Shown one piece after another: positions 17,173 to 27,279 of a stretch of 64,000 bases of DNA; within the stretch, counting starts at the first letter, position 1; every line of letters starts with the position of its first letter. The stretch is from Burkholderia pseudomultivorans (GTDB taxonomy: Bacteria > Pseudomonadota > Gammaproteobacteria > Burkholderiales > Burkholderiaceae). The translations under genes and the position numbers were made by a program. A model generated the notes under the pieces. It saw nothing but the letters and a program-made list of their open reading frames with translations, was not told where the DNA came from and did no database searches. Where the stretch lies: assembly GCF_902499075.1 (NCBI RefSeq), contig NZ_CABVPP010000013.1, positions 56,496-120,495 of the forward strand, given 5' to 3'.

Positions 17173-17664
17173 ATGAGACACATCATTTCCGTCCTGCTGG
17201 AAAACGAACCGGGCGCGCTGTCGCGCGTGGTCGGTCTGTTTTCCGCACGCGGCTACAACATTGAAACCTTGACGGTGGCGCCGACCGAAGACCAATCGCT
17301 GTCGCGGCTCACCATCGTATCCATTGGCTCCGACGACGTGATCGAACAGATCACGAAGCATCTGAACCGCCTGATCGAGGTGGTGAAAGTGGTGGACCTG
17401 ACCGACGGTGCACACATCGAACGCGAGCTGATGCTGATCAAGGTCCGTGCAGTGGGCAAGGAGCGCGAAGAGATGAAGCGGATGTCGGACATTTTCCGCG
17501 GCCGCATCATCGACGTGACCGAGAAGACCTACACGATCGAATTGACGGGCGCGAGCGACAAGCTCGACGCATTCATCCAGGGGCTGGACGCGGGCGCGAT
17601 CCTCGAGACCGTGCGCACCGGCAGCTCCGGCATCGGACGCGGCGAGCGCATCCTGAAGGTGTGA
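17173..17664 (+). CDS. ilvH: acetolactate synthase, small (regulatory) subunit
   Basis: A 163-residue regulatory subunit. The N-terminal ACT domain (MRHIISVLLENEPGALSRV, then GLFSARGYNIETLTV) binds valine for feedback inhibition; the C-terminal domain contacts and activates the large subunit. The ATG at 17173 follows a GAAGAAGCGA region acting as a weak ribosome binding site. It lies 111 bases after ilvI and 94 bases before ilvC. Confidence 0.95.
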   Translation: MRHIISVLLENEPGALSRVVGLFSARGYNIETLTVAPTEDQSLSRLTIVSIGSDDVIEQITKHLNRLIEVVKVVDLTDGAHIERELMLIKVRAVGKEREEMKRMSDIFRGRIIDVTEKTYTIELTGASDKLDAFIQGLDAGAILETVRTGSSGIGRGERILKV

Positions 17665-17740
17665 TGCCGAAAGGCACGCCGGGTGCGCCGTCATGTCCCG
17701 GCCCGCAGTACTCCAACTGAACGAATTGTTGAATTTTTGA

Positions 17741-18775
<1,035 letters not shown>

Positions 18776-18830
18776 GCACGCCGCAAGCAAAACGTGCTGT
18801 TCCGGCCCTTCGAGCGAAGGGTCGGTATCA

Positions 18831-18869
18831 AAAAGCCGCCCGAAGGCAGCAGTGCCCCGGGCGGCTTTT
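18831..18869 (+). terminator. intrinsic terminator after ilvC
   Basis: Twelve-base inverted repeat with arms 18831-18842 and 18858-18869 (core GCCGCCCG/CGGGCGGC), flanked by A4 on the left and T4 on the right. Confidence 0.85.
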
Positions 18870-18913
18870 GCTATCCTACGGGCTTTGCAATTCACCGAAC
18901 ACAGAACGAATCC

Positions 18914-19558
18914 ATGAACTATCCTCATCCGATCATCGCGCGCGAAGGCTGGCCGTTCATCGCGATCGCAGCCGTCATCGCGTTGTTGATCCACGCGGTC
19001 GGGGGCTTCGGCTTCGCGTGGCCGTTCTGGCTGCTGCTCGTCTTCGTCGTCCAGTTCTTCCGCGATCCGCAGCGCCCGATCCCGGCGCAGCCGAACGCGG
19101 TGCTGTGCCCGGCGGACGGCCGCATCGTCGCGGTCGAGACCGCGCAGGATCCGTACGCGAACCGCGAAGCGCTGAAGATCAGCGTGTTCATGAATGTCTT
19201 CAACGTCCACTCGCAGCGTTCGCCGGTCGACGGCGCGATCACCAAGGTCGAGTATTTCCCGGGTGCGTTCCTGAACGCGGCGATCGACAAGGCGTCGACC
19301 GAGAACGAGCGCAACGCGGTCGTGATCCAGACGGCGAGCGGCAAGACCGTCACCGCCGTGCAGATCGCCGGCCTCGTCGCGCGCCGGATCCTCTGCTACG
19401 TGCGCGCCGGCGAGCCGCTGTCGCGCGGCCAGCGCTACGGTTTCATCCGCTTCGGTTCGCGCGTCGACGTGTACCTGCCGCTCGGCAGCCGCGCGAAGGT
19501 GTCGATCGGCGAGAAGGTCTACGCGTCGTCGACGATCCTCGCCGAGCTCGAGCAGTAA
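18914..19558 (+). CDS. psd: phosphatidylserine decarboxylase (short, PSD-type)
   Basis: A 214-residue pyruvoyl enzyme that makes phosphatidylethanolamine from phosphatidylserine. Two N-terminal membrane segments (residues ~12-45) precede FFRDP, CPADGRI and [11 protein letters not shown]. The self-cleavage site is the GS pair in [11 protein letters not shown] near residue 179, generating the small pyruvoyl alpha chain. The next gene, pssA, supplies its substrate; they are 15 bases apart. Confidence 0.95.
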   Translation: MNYPHPIIAREGWPFIAIAAVIALLIHAVGGFGFAWPFWLLLVFVVQFFRDPQRPIPAQPNAVLCPADGRIVAVETAQDPYANREALKISVFMNVFNVHSQRSPVDGAITKVEYFPGAFLNAAIDKASTENERNAVVIQTASGKTVTAVQIAGLVARRILCYVRAGEPLSRGQRYGFIRFGSRVDVYLPLGSRAKVSIGEKVYASSTILAELEQ

Positions 19559-19573
19559 GCGGCGAGGCGCACG

Positions 19574-20446
19574 ATGGCCGCATTCAAACCGCGCCGCCCG
19601 CGCAACGGCGTCAACCAGCCGCCGCGCCCGTTCCGCCGCAACAAGGCGCTCGCGCCCGATCCGGCGCCGCTGGAAAGCCGGCGTGCCGCGCGCCAGCGGT
19701 TCCTGCGCACGCGCGGCATCTACCTGCTGCCGAACGCGTTCACGACCGCCGCGCTGTTCTGCGGCTTCTTCGCGGTCGTGCAGGCAATGAACGTGCGCTT
19801 CGAGATCGCCGCGATCGCGATCTTCGTCGCGATGGTGCTCGACGGAATGGACGGGCGCGTCGCGCGCATGACGCATACGCAGAGCGCGTTCGGCGAACAG
19901 TTCGACAGCCTGTCGGACATGGTGTCGTTCGGCGTCGCGCCGGCGCTCGTGATGTACGAATGGGTGCTGAAGGATCTCGGCCGCTGGGGCTGGCTCGCCG
20001 CGTTCGTCTATTGCTCGGGCGCCGCGCTGCGTCTCGCGCGCTTCAACACGAACATCGGCGTGGTCGACAAGCGCTTCTTCCAAGGTCTGCCGAGCCCGGC
20101 CGCCGCCGCGCTGATCGCGGGCTTCGTCTGGCTCGCGACCGACAACCGCGTGCCGATGAAGCTCGGCTGGCTGCCGTGGGTCGCGTTCGTGCTGACCATC
20201 TACGCGGGCGTGACGATGGTGTCGAACGCGCCGTTCTACAGCGGCAAGGCGCTCGACGTGCGGCATCGCGTGCCGTTCGCGGCGATCCTGCTGGTGGTCG
20301 TCGCGTTCGTGCTGGTGTCGTCCGATCCGCCGCTGATGCTGTTTTGCCTGTTCGTACTGTACGGGCTGTCCGGCTACGTGTTCTGGGCCTACATGGCCGT
20401 GCGCGGGCGCGCGAACCCCGCGCGCTCGTCGCAGCGCGATCACTGA
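19574..20446 (+). CDS. pssA: CDP-diacylglycerol-serine O-phosphatidyltransferase
   Basis: A 290-residue integral membrane enzyme that forms phosphatidylserine from CDP-diacylglycerol and serine. The CDP-alcohol phosphatidyltransferase motif is complete: DG-DGRVAR, eight residues, G-QFD-LSD (residues ~95-117). Six to eight membrane helices follow a basic N-terminal tail of ~50 residues. It forms a two-gene phosphatidylethanolamine unit with psd, placed between ilvC and leuA. Confidence 0.95.
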   Translation: MAAFKPRRPRNGVNQPPRPFRRNKALAPDPAPLESRRAARQRFLRTRGIYLLPNAFTTAALFCGFFAVVQAMNVRFEIAAIAIFVAMVLDGMDGRVARMTHTQSAFGEQFDSLSDMVSFGVAPALVMYEWVLKDLGRWGWLAAFVYCSGAALRLARFNTNIGVVDKRFFQGLPSPAAAALIAGFVWLATDNRVPMKLGWLPWVAFVLTIYAGVTMVSNAPFYSGKALDVRHRVPFAAILLVVVAFVLVSSDPPLMLFCLFVLYGLSGYVFWAYMAVRGRANPARSSQRDH

Positions 20447-20467
20447 CGCGCCGCGCTATCGGCACGC

Positions 20468-20496
20468 AAAACGGCGGCCCCGCGGCCGCCGTTTTT
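20468..20496 (+). terminator. intrinsic terminator after pssA
   Basis: Arms 20468-20479 and 20484-20495 (core CGGCGGCC/GGCCGCCG) with a T5 run. It separates the psd-pssA transcript from the leuA promoter about 50 bases downstream. Confidence 0.85.
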
Positions 20497-20546
20497 ATTT
20501 GTCCCTTTTTCGGCGCTCGCGGGCCGGAACATCGGGCGGCGTCCGA

Positions 20547-20575
20547 TTGCGCGCGTCGCGGAATCTCGCTATAGT
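20547..20575 (+). promoter_or_regulatory. sigma-70 promoter for leuA and its leader peptide
   Basis: TTGCGC (20547-20552), 17-base spacer, TATAGT (20570-20575). The expected transcription start (about 20582) falls at the ATG of the leucine-rich leader ORF, implying a leaderless or nearly leaderless transcript. This lies in the gene-free stretch 20447-20765. Confidence 0.65.
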
Positions 20576-20582
20576 CTTCGGC

Positions 20583-20663
20583 ATGACTGCATTTTCCCGC
20601 CTCTCCCTCCTTCTAGCCGGTGCGCCGCTACGCGCGCTAGCTTTGGCGCGCCTGCCGCGCTGA
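20583..20663 (+). CDS. leuL: leucine-rich leader peptide upstream of leuA (candidate attenuator)
   Basis: A 26-codon ORF with eight leucines, three consecutive at codons 9-11. Leu codons used are CTC twice, CTT, CTA three times, TTG and CTG; CTA and CTT are very rare in the surrounding genes, which prefer CTG and CTC. That is the codon signature of leu operon leader peptides. No Shine-Dalgarno is visible, matching the predicted start of transcription at the ATG. A short stem (20704-20719 region, CGCCA/TGGCG) follows, but no U-run terminator, so control may be through translation of leuA or Rho rather than classical attenuation. Confidence 0.6.
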   Translation: MTAFSRLSLLLAGAPLRALALARLPR

Positions 20664-20765
20664 CCGTTCCCGCCCTCCGTCAAGCCTCGTCTGTTGTTGA
20701 GCGTCGCCAGCGGTGGCGCGATCTCGTTACGTTTGACTTCCGTATAAAGAGCCCTGGAGCCCCCC

Positions 20766-22310
20766 ATGACAGACAAGCTGATCATTTTCGATACGACGTT
20801 GCGTGACGGCGAACAATCGCCCGGCGCGTCGATGACGAAGGAAGAGAAAATCCGCATCGCGAAGAACCTCGAGCGGATGAAGGTCGACGTGATCGAGGCC
20901 GGCTTCGCGGCCAGCTCGAACGGCGACTTCGACGCGATCCACACGATCGCCGGTCTCGTGAAGGACAGCACGATCTGTTCGCTGGCGCGGGCCAACGACA
21001 AGGACATCCAGCGCGCGGCCGATGCGCTGAAGCCGGCGAACAGCTTCCGGATCCACACGTTCATCGCGACCTCGCCGCTGCACATGGAAAAGAAGCTGCG
21101 GATGACGCCCGAGCAGGTGTACGAGCAGGCGCGTCTCGCGGTGCGCTTCGCGCGCAAGTTCACCGACAATGTCGAATTCTCGCCGGAAGACGGTAGCCGC
21201 TCCGACATGGACTTCCTGTGCCGCGTGCTGGAAGGCGTGATCGCCGAAGGCGCGACGACGATCAACATCACCGACACGGTCGGCTACGGCGTGCCGGAAA
21301 TGTACGGCAACCTCGTGAAGACGCTGCGCGAGCGCATTCCGAACTCGGACAAGGCGATCTTCTCGGTGCACTGCCACAACGACCTCGGGATGGCCGTCGC
21401 GAACTCGCTGGCCGGCGTGATGATCGGCGGCGCGCGTCAGGTCGAGTGCACGATCAACGGTCTCGGCGAGCGCGCGGGCAATACGTCGCTCGAGGAAATC
21501 GTGATGGCGGTGAAGACGCGCAAGGACTACTTCGGTCTCGACGTCGGCATCGACACCACGCAGATCGTGCCGACCTCGAAGCTCGTGTCGCAGATCACCG
21601 GTTTCGTCGTGCAGCCGAACAAGGCGGTGGTCGGTGCGAACGCGTTCGCGCACGCGTCGGGCATCCACCAGGACGGCGTGCTGAAGGCGCGCGACACGTA
21701 CGAGATCATGCGCGCGGAAGACGTGGGCTGGACCGCGAACAAGATCGTGCTCGGCAAGCTGTCGGGCCGCAACGCGTTCAAGCAGCGCCTGCAGGAACTC
21801 GGCGTGTCGCTCGACAGCGAAGCCGAACTGAATGCCGCGTTCATGCGCTTCAAGGATCTGGCCGATCGCAAGTCGGAAATCTTCGACGAGGACATCATCG
21901 CGATCGTCTCCGAGGAGTCCGCGCTCGCGCAGGAGCAGGAGCACTACAAGTTCGTGTCGCTGTCGCAGCATTCGGAAACGGGCGAGCAGCCGCACGCGAA
22001 GGTCGTGTTCGCGGTCGAAGGCAAGGAAGTGACCGGCGAAGCGCGCGGCAACGGTCCGGTCGACGCGACGCTGAACGCGATCGAGAGCGAGGTCGGCAGC
22101 GGTTCCGAACTGCTGCTGTATTCGGTGAACGCGATCACGACCGGTACGCAGGCGCAGGGCGAAGTAACCGTACGGCTGTCGAAGAGCGGGCGGATCGTCA
22201 ACGGCGTCGGCACCGATCCCGACATCGTCGCGGCATCCGCGAAGGCGTACATCGCGGCGCTGAACAAGCTGCATTCGAAGGACGACAAGCTCAACCCGCA
22301 GCGCTCGTAA
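20766..22310 (+). CDS. leuA: 2-isopropylmalate synthase
   Basis: A 514-residue enzyme for the first step of leucine synthesis (acetyl-CoA plus 2-oxoisovalerate). Catalytic TIM barrel: [13 protein letters not shown] near residues 8-20, the HCHND metal-binding motif near 203 and GxGERAGN near 236. The C-terminal LeuA dimer domain (~395-514), the leucine feedback site, is present. GGAG precedes the ATG by six bases. A terminator shared with the convergent sulP gene follows. Confidence 0.97.
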   Translation: MTDKLIIFDTTLRDGEQSPGASMTKEEKIRIAKNLERMKVDVIEAGFAASSNGDFDAIHTIAGLVKDSTICSLARANDKDIQRAADALKPANSFRIHTFIATSPLHMEKKLRMTPEQVYEQARLAVRFARKFTDNVEFSPEDGSRSDMDFLCRVLEGVIAEGATTINITDTVGYGVPEMYGNLVKTLRERIPNSDKAIFSVHCHNDLGMAVANSLAGVMIGGARQVECTINGLGERAGNTSLEEIVMAVKTRKDYFGLDVGIDTTQIVPTSKLVSQITGFVVQPNKAVVGANAFAHASGIHQDGVLKARDTYEIMRAEDVGWTANKIVLGKLSGRNAFKQRLQELGVSLDSEAELNAAFMRFKDLADRKSEIFDEDIIAIVSEESALAQEQEHYKFVSLSQHSETGEQPHAKVVFAVEGKEVTGEARGNGPVDATLNAIESEVGSGSELLLYSVNAITTGTQAQGEVTVRLSKSGRIVNGVGTDPDIVAASAKAYIAALNKLHSKDDKLNPQRS

Positions 22311-22327
22311 GCGCGGCGCATGTCGCG

Positions 22328-22365
22328 AAACGCCCCGTGCGGCCCTGCGCCGCCGGGGCGTTTTT
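22328..22365. terminator. bidirectional terminator between leuA and the SulP gene
   Basis: ACGCCCCG/CGGGGCGT arms (22330-22337 and 22354-22361) flanked by AAA on the left and TTTTT on the right, so it can stop leuA readthrough and, less well, the convergent transcript. Confidence 0.75.
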
Positions 22366-22375
22366 CATGCACCGC

Positions 22376-23926
22376 TCATTCGGCGGCCGGCGCGCGGACC
22401 AGCCAGCGGCGCGCGGCCGCGCGCGGCGGCGGGCTCGGCCGGCGAAACTCGACGGCGATCCCGCGGCGCGGCGCATCGGCGACGAACGCGTCGAGCAGCT
22501 CCAGCACGTCGTGGTCGATGTAGTCGGCGCGCGTCGCGTCGATGATCACCGCCGCGCGATCCGGAATGTGCCGCAGATGATGCTTGACCTGCACCTTGCC
22601 GAGGAACGACACGTCCTTGCGGAACGACAGCAGGAAGTGATCGTCGTGCTGCGCGAGCGTGACGGGGCTCTTCAGGTTCGCGACGGCGACCGACAGCACG
22701 CTGCAGGCGAGGCCGAGCGCGATACCGAACAGCAGGTCGACCGCAAGCACGCCGGCGATCGTCGCCGCGAACGGCACGAACGCGGCCGGCCCTTGCTTCA
22801 TCACCGCGCGGAACAGCGCCGGCTTCGCGAGCTTGAAGCCGGTGTGGATCAGGATCGCGCCGAGGCTCGCGAGCGGAATCAGGTTGATCAGGCCGGTCAG
22901 CGCGAACACGCTGGCGAGCAGCAGCACCCCGTGGACGATCGCCGAGAGCCGGCTTTGCGCGCCCGCATGGACGTTGACCGAGCTGCGCACGATCACCGAC
23001 GTGATCGGCAGCCCGCCCATCGCACCCGCGACGAGGTTGCCGACCCCTTGCGCCTTCAGCTCGCGGTCGGGTTGCGTCGGCCGGCGCTTCGGATCGATCT
23101 GTTCGACCGCTTCGAGGCTCAGCAGCGTCTCGAGGCTCGCGACGACCGCGAGCGTGATCGCGACGCGCCACACGTCCGGGTTGACGAGTTGCGCGAAGTT
23201 CGGCCCGAGCTCCGCATGCTTGAGCGATGCCGCGAAGGCCGCGAACGATTCGAGTTCGGGCAGCGTGACGCGATGGGCGGCGCCCGGCGCGACCGACGGC
23301 GCGACGAGGCCGAGCACCAGCGTGGCGCCGATGCCGAGCACCACGACCGCAAGCGGCGCGGGCACCGCGCGCACCAGCGCGAAGCGGCGCAGCGCGGGCG
23401 TGTCCCATGCGATCAGCAGCGCGAGCGATGCCAGCGCGATGGCCGTCGCGGCCCAGGCGGTCGGCAGGCCCGGCCACGACGAAAACGTTTGCGCGGCCGC
23501 GCCGCCGATGCCGAACGCGAACGGAATCTGCTTGACGATCAGCAGCAGGCCGATCGCCGCGAGCATGCCCTTGATCACGGGCGACGGCACGTAGGCCGCG
23601 AAGCGGCCCGCGCGCAGCATGCCGAAGCCGAACTGCAGCACGCCGGACAGCAGCACCGCGAGCAGGAACGCGGAGAAGCTGCCGAGTTGCGCGATGCCTT
23701 CGACGACGATCACGACGAGACCGGCGGCGGGCCCGCTGACCGACAGCGACGAGCCGCTCAGCAGTGCGACGACGATCCCGCCGACGATGCCGGACACGAG
23801 CCCGGCGAACGGTTCGACGCCGGAGGCATTGGCGATGCCGAGACAGAGCGGCAGCGCGACGAGGAACACGACGATGCCGGCGACGATGTCGCGCGGCAGG
23901 GTGGACAGACGCTCGTTGAGTTTCAT
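22376..23926 (-). CDS. SulP family anion transporter with STAS domain (probable bicarbonate importer)
   Basis: A 516-residue polytopic protein starting MKLNERLSTLP (23926). About 11-14 membrane helices; the SulP signature GLVSGIVGGIVVALLSGS-LSVSGPAAGL is near residues 36-62. A C-terminal STAS domain (~410-500) carries the VIIDATRADYIDHDVLELL helix-strand pair. The gene directly upstream encodes beta-carbonic anhydrase, and the two starts are 37 bases from overlapping, a pairing that in proteobacteria indicates bicarbonate or CO2 handling rather than sulfate uptake. Confidence 0.85.
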   Translation of the reverse strand: MKLNERLSTLPRDIVAGIVVFLVALPLCLGIANASGVEPFAGLVSGIVGGIVVALLSGSSLSVSGPAAGLVVIVVEGIAQLGSFSAFLLAVLLSGVLQFGFGMLRAGRFAAYVPSPVIKGMLAAIGLLLIVKQIPFAFGIGGAAAQTFSSWPGLPTAWAATAIALASLALLIAWDTPALRRFALVRAVPAPLAVVVLGIGATLVLGLVAPSVAPGAAHRVTLPELESFAAFAASLKHAELGPNFAQLVNPDVWRVAITLAVVASLETLLSLEAVEQIDPKRRPTQPDRELKAQGVGNLVAGAMGGLPITSVIVRSSVNVHAGAQSRLSAIVHGVLLLASVFALTGLINLIPLASLGAILIHTGFKLAKPALFRAVMKQGPAAFVPFAATIAGVLAVDLLFGIALGLACSVLSVAVANLKSPVTLAQHDDHFLLSFRKDVSFLGKVQVKHHLRHIPDRAAVIIDATRADYIDHDVLELLDAFVADAPRRGIAVEFRRPSPPPRAAARRWLVRAPAAE

Positions 23927-23963
23927 GGTCGGGACGATTTCATGGACATGAGGGCGGGGCGGC

Positions 23964-24596
23964 TCAGCCGAGCGCGGCGGCATGCGCGGGCTCGGCATCG
24001 ACGGGCTGCGCGGCATAGCCGGAGTCGAGTTCGACGAGGCGGCCGTCGGCGAGCGAGAAGATCCAGCCGTGGACGAGCGGCGGCCGTTCGCGGTCGCGCA
24101 CGATCGGCGACGCGCGCAGCAGCCGCACCTGTTCGAGCACGTTCAGCTCGGCGAGGCGGTCGGCGGCGGCCGCGTCGTCGAGGCCGGCGAGCGTGTCGCG
24201 ATGGCGCCGCGCGAGCGCGCAGAGCGGCGCGATGCGGCGCGCGACGTGCGGCAGGTCGGATGGCGGCGGCAGCAGCGACGCGCGCACGCCGCCGCAACCG
24301 GTGTGCCCGCAGACGATCACGTGATCGACCTGCAGCACGCGCACCGCGTACTCGAGCACGCTCGCCGCGTTGTCGTCGTCGGGATGGAACAGGTTCGCGA
24401 TATTGCGATGGACGAACAGCTCGCCGGGCGCGCAGTGCGTGATGGTTTCGGCCGGTACGCGGCTGTCCGCGCAGCCGATCCACAGCACGCGCGGGTTCTG
24501 GCCGCGCGCGAGCGCGTCGAAGAAGCCGGGCGTGCGTTCGTGCGTCTCGCGGGCCCAGGCGATGTTGGCGACCAGCATGCTCTTGGGGCGATTCAT
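23964..24596 (-). CDS. beta-class carbonic anhydrase
   Basis: A 210-residue zinc enzyme interconverting CO2 and bicarbonate. Zinc ligands and the active-site dyad are intact: C42 and D44/R46 in CADSR, H98 and C101 in CGHTGCGG. The ATG has a good AAAGGAG seven bases or so upstream. It forms an operon with the downstream SulP transporter, suggesting that it supplies or consumes the bicarbonate that the transporter moves. Confidence 0.92.
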   Translation of the reverse strand: MNRPKSMLVANIAWARETHERTPGFFDALARGQNPRVLWIGCADSRVPAETITHCAPGELFVHRNIANLFHPDDDNAASVLEYAVRVLQVDHVIVCGHTGCGGVRASLLPPPSDLPHVARRIAPLCALARRHRDTLAGLDDAAAADRLAELNVLEQVRLLRASPIVRDRERPPLVHGWIFSLADGRLVELDSGYAAQPVDAEPAHAAALG

Positions 24597-24863
24597 GAGG
24601 ACTCCTTTTGGATAAAGGCGAATGAATATCGACCGGAAGGGTGCGGCGAAATGCTTTCTGAATTGAAAGGTTGGATTGGAACCGATATTAGGGGTATGCC
24701 CTAGCGGTCCGTATGCGTCGAAACAATTTGTTTCAAATTGACGCCGCGCGGTGCATCGGGCGCACCAAGGCGACGCATGACCTGCGTTGGCGCAGTCGCG
24801 TCATCGACCGGAAAAGCCTGTCGCCGGCGTATCCGAATTGAATCGCGCGGCGCAATAAAGGAA
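24597..24863. other. gene-free stretch upstream of carbonic anhydrase
   Basis: About 270 bases, more A/T-rich than its surroundings, holding no convincing ORF. It should contain the carbonic anhydrase promoter on the minus strand. A perfect dyad GAAACA-ATT-TGTTTC lies at 24720-24734 and an AGGGG-TATG-CCCT near-palindrome at 24690-24703; either could be an operator. Nothing else stands out. Confidence 0.5.
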
Positions 24864-24896
24864 ACGGCCATTCACGAACGATTCATGAATGGCCGT
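24864..24896 (-). terminator. intrinsic terminator after the BamE-like lipoprotein gene
   Basis: Eleven-base perfect arms, 24864-24874 (ACGGCCATTCA) and 24886-24896, followed on the minus strand by TTTCCTTTATT. Confidence 0.8.
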
Positions 24897-24926
24897 CGGG
24901 AAAATGCGCGAATCACGCGCTGCCGG

Positions 24927-25439
24927 TCAGAACAGGTTGCGGCGATCGGGGTCGTGAAGCGGATCGGGCGTTTTCTGCGTCATGCGCAGGATGCCCTGCG
25001 GGTCGAAATAGAAGCTGTACATCATGTACCAGACGTTGTCCTCGAGATACCGGTACGTCCACACCTCGCGCTTCATCAGCGGGAAGTAGGAGGTTTCGAC
25101 CGGGCGGCCGAAATTGACGAGGACGTCGGTCCTGGTCCACTTGCCGATTTCCGCGCGATAGAACTCGCTCGGCTGCAGCACCTGACGCACGTTGACGATC
25201 TTGTGGGCCGCATCGACGTCGGCCGCGATCGTGACTTCGCCCATCGGCTGGGTCGGCCACATCAGGCGCTTGCCGCCGCCGGGCAGGTCGTAGATCTCGC
25301 GCGGCGGGCCCAGCCGCGCGACGATGGCCGATTCGTCCTGTCCGGCCTGGTATTGCTGCCACGGTTGTGCGCAACCGGCCAGCAGCACCGCCGCGCAGGC
25401 GGTCAGCATCGACAGGCGCGCGGGAAGGCGAATGCGCAT
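24927..25439 (-). CDS. lipoprotein with BamE/SmpA-like domain
   Basis: A 170-residue predicted lipoprotein. The signal peptide ends in LLAGC with the lipidated cysteine at residue 23. The segment ESAIVARLGPPREIYDLPGG (residues ~35-55) resembles the BamE/SmpA/OmlA fold, in which a short helix precedes a G-P turn. Start 25439 is preceded by GGAG at seven bases; an upstream ATG at 25457 is less likely. It is not the BamE of the outer-membrane assembly complex by context (no recN/fur neighbours), so it is better regarded as a paralogue of unknown role. Confidence 0.75.
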   Translation of the reverse strand: MRIRLPARLSMLTACAAVLLAGCAQPWQQYQAGQDESAIVARLGPPREIYDLPGGGKRLMWPTQPMGEVTIAADVDAAHKIVNVRQVLQPSEFYRAEIGKWTRTDVLVNFGRPVETSYFPLMKREVWTYRYLEDNVWYMMYSFYFDPQGILRMTQKTPDPLHDPDRRNLF

Positions 25440-25609
25440 CGGGATTCTCCAGAACACGGGAACAGCCCAGTTGTATCACGGACGGCGCGCGCCGGCGCAT
25501 CGCAGCGCAAAAATCGGTGCGGATCGCCGGATGGCCGCCGCGCTTGCCGGCCGTGGCCCGGCCGGCCTATGATCCGCGCTTCTGCGAATGATCGAAGGGC
25601 AGGTGGCCG

Positions 25610-26869
25610 ATGCAGGGGTGGAAACGGTGTGCGCTCGCGTGGAGCGCGGGATGGATGCTGGTGTCGTCCGCGTTCGCGGGCGGCGAGCCGGTGCGGATCG
25701 CGCTGATCGAAGGGATGTCGGGGCCGTTCGCGAATGCGGGGGCGGCGGTCGAGCGCAACCTGCGGTTCGGCGTCGAGCAGGTCAATGCGGCGGGCGGCGT
25801 AAAGCTGCGCGACGGCGCGCATCCGCTCGAACTGGTCGTGCTCGACAGCAAGGGCAGCCCGGAAGAGGCGCTCGTGCAACTGCGCGCGGCGGCCGACCGC
25901 CATATCGGCTTCGTCGCGCAGGGCAACAGCTCGGCGGTCGCGGCCGCGCTCGTCGGCGCGCTCGACAAGCAGAACGCGCGCGATCCGGACAGCCGAATGC
26001 TGTTCCTCAACTATTCGGCCGACGACCCGGCGCTGACCGGCGCGCGCTGCAGCTTCTGGCATTTCCGCTTCGACGCGCATGCGGGGATGCGGATGGCCGC
26101 GCTCGCCGACGTGATGGTGCGCGACCGCGCGCTGCGCAAGGTCTATCTGCTGAACCAGGACTACAGCTTCGGCCATGACGTCAGCACACTGGCGCGGCAG
26201 GCGCTCGCCGTGCGGCGAGCGGACGTGAGCGTGGTCGGCGACGAATTCCATCCGATCGGCCGCATCAAGGATTTTTCGCCGTATATCGCGAAGATCCGCG
26301 CGAGCGGCGCGGACGCGGTCGTGACGGGCAACTGGGGCAACGACCTGACGCTGCTCGTGAAGGCCGCGCGCGAACAAGGCCTGAACGCGAAGTTCTACAC
26401 GTTCTACGGCAACAGCCTCGGCGCGCCGGCCGCGCTCGGCGACGCGGGCGTCGGGCGCGTCGTGGCGGTGGCGGACTGGCATCCGAACGCGGGCGGCGCG
26501 AAGTCGGACGCGTTCTATCGCGCGTTCCGCACCCGTTTCCCGGCCGCGCAGGACGACTACCCGGTGCGGCGCATGAGTCTGATGATCGAGATGCTCGCGG
26601 CCGCGATGAGCCGTGCCGGCTCGGCCGATCCGGTCGCGGTCGCGCGGGCGCTCGAGGGGCTGTCGTTCGACGACGGCTTCCATCCGGCGCGGATGCGCGC
26701 GCAGGACCACCAGCTGATCCAGCCCCTTTATGTGATGGAAATGGACCGGCTCGGCACGCCGGGCGTGCGCTTCGACAACGAGGGTTCCGGCTACGGGTTC
26801 CGGACCGTGCTCGCGGTGCCGGCGGCGCGCACCGAGATGCCGTCGACCTGCTCGATGGCGCGTCCGTAA
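25610..26869 (+). CDS. branched-chain amino acid-type ABC transporter substrate-binding protein
   Basis: A 419-residue periplasmic protein. Signal peptide with cleavage after SAFA (residue ~23), then RIALIEGMSGPFANAG-A and the two-lobed Peripla_BP_6 fold: GFVAQGNSSAVAAAL and LLNQDYSFGHDV segments are typical of LivJ/AmiC-like proteins. No permease or ATPase genes adjoin it, so it is either an orphan binding protein using a distant transporter or a sensor. Substrate cannot be read from sequence. Confidence 0.83.
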   Translation: MQGWKRCALAWSAGWMLVSSAFAGGEPVRIALIEGMSGPFANAGAAVERNLRFGVEQVNAAGGVKLRDGAHPLELVVLDSKGSPEEALVQLRAAADRHIGFVAQGNSSAVAAALVGALDKQNARDPDSRMLFLNYSADDPALTGARCSFWHFRFDAHAGMRMAALADVMVRDRALRKVYLLNQDYSFGHDVSTLARQALAVRRADVSVVGDEFHPIGRIKDFSPYIAKIRASGADAVVTGNWGNDLTLLVKAAREQGLNAKFYTFYGNSLGAPAALGDAGVGRVVAVADWHPNAGGAKSDAFYRAFRTRFPAAQDDYPVRRMSLMIEMLAAAMSRAGSADPVAVARALEGLSFDDGFHPARMRAQDHQLIQPLYVMEMDRLGTPGVRFDNEGSGYGFRTVLAVPAARTEMPSTCSMARP

Positions 26870-26908
26870 CGGCGATTGTCGAGACCGCTTAGGCGGGCTG
26901 CGGAGTTG

Positions 26909-26917
26909 TGCTACAAT
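26909..26917 (+). promoter_or_regulatory. extended -10 promoter for rpsO
   Basis: TGC-TACAAT (26909-26917) is an extended -10 element about 70 bases before rpsO. No good -35 is seen at the right distance, as expected for extended -10 promoters. Confidence 0.5.
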
Positions 26918-26986
26918 GCCGCCCGGTTGTAAGTCACGGCACGGCCATTCTTCCGTGTCCGCCTGTTCAGTTAGAAAGGAAATCAC

Positions 26987-27256
26987 ATGTCTGTTGCAGA
27001 TATCAAGAAGTCGGAAGTCGTTGCTCAGTTCGCCCGCGGTACCAACGACACGGGTTCGCCCGAAGTCCAGGTCGCACTGCTGACCGCACGTATCGTCGAA
27101 CTGACGGGTCACTTCAAGACCCACGCGAAGGATCACCACAGCCGCCGCGGCCTGCTGCGCATGGTGAGCCGCCGCCGCAAGCTGCTCGACTACCTCAAGG
27201 GCAAGGATGCCGATCGTTACCGCGCGCTGATCGAGAAGCTGGGTCTGCGTAAGTAA
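26987..27256 (+). CDS. rpsO: 30S ribosomal protein S15
   Basis: An 89-residue primary 16S rRNA-binding protein. [31 protein letters not shown] and the C-terminal [12 protein letters not shown] segments are the family pattern. AAAGGA precedes the ATG. Its position just before pnp is the widely conserved rpsO-pnp order. Confidence 0.98.
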   Translation: MSVADIKKSEVVAQFARGTNDTGSPEVQVALLTARIVELTGHFKTHAKDHHSRRGLLRMVSRRRKLLDYLKGKDADRYRALIEKLGLRK

Positions 27257-27279
27257 TCGAGGCGATTGCCGCCAGCAAG

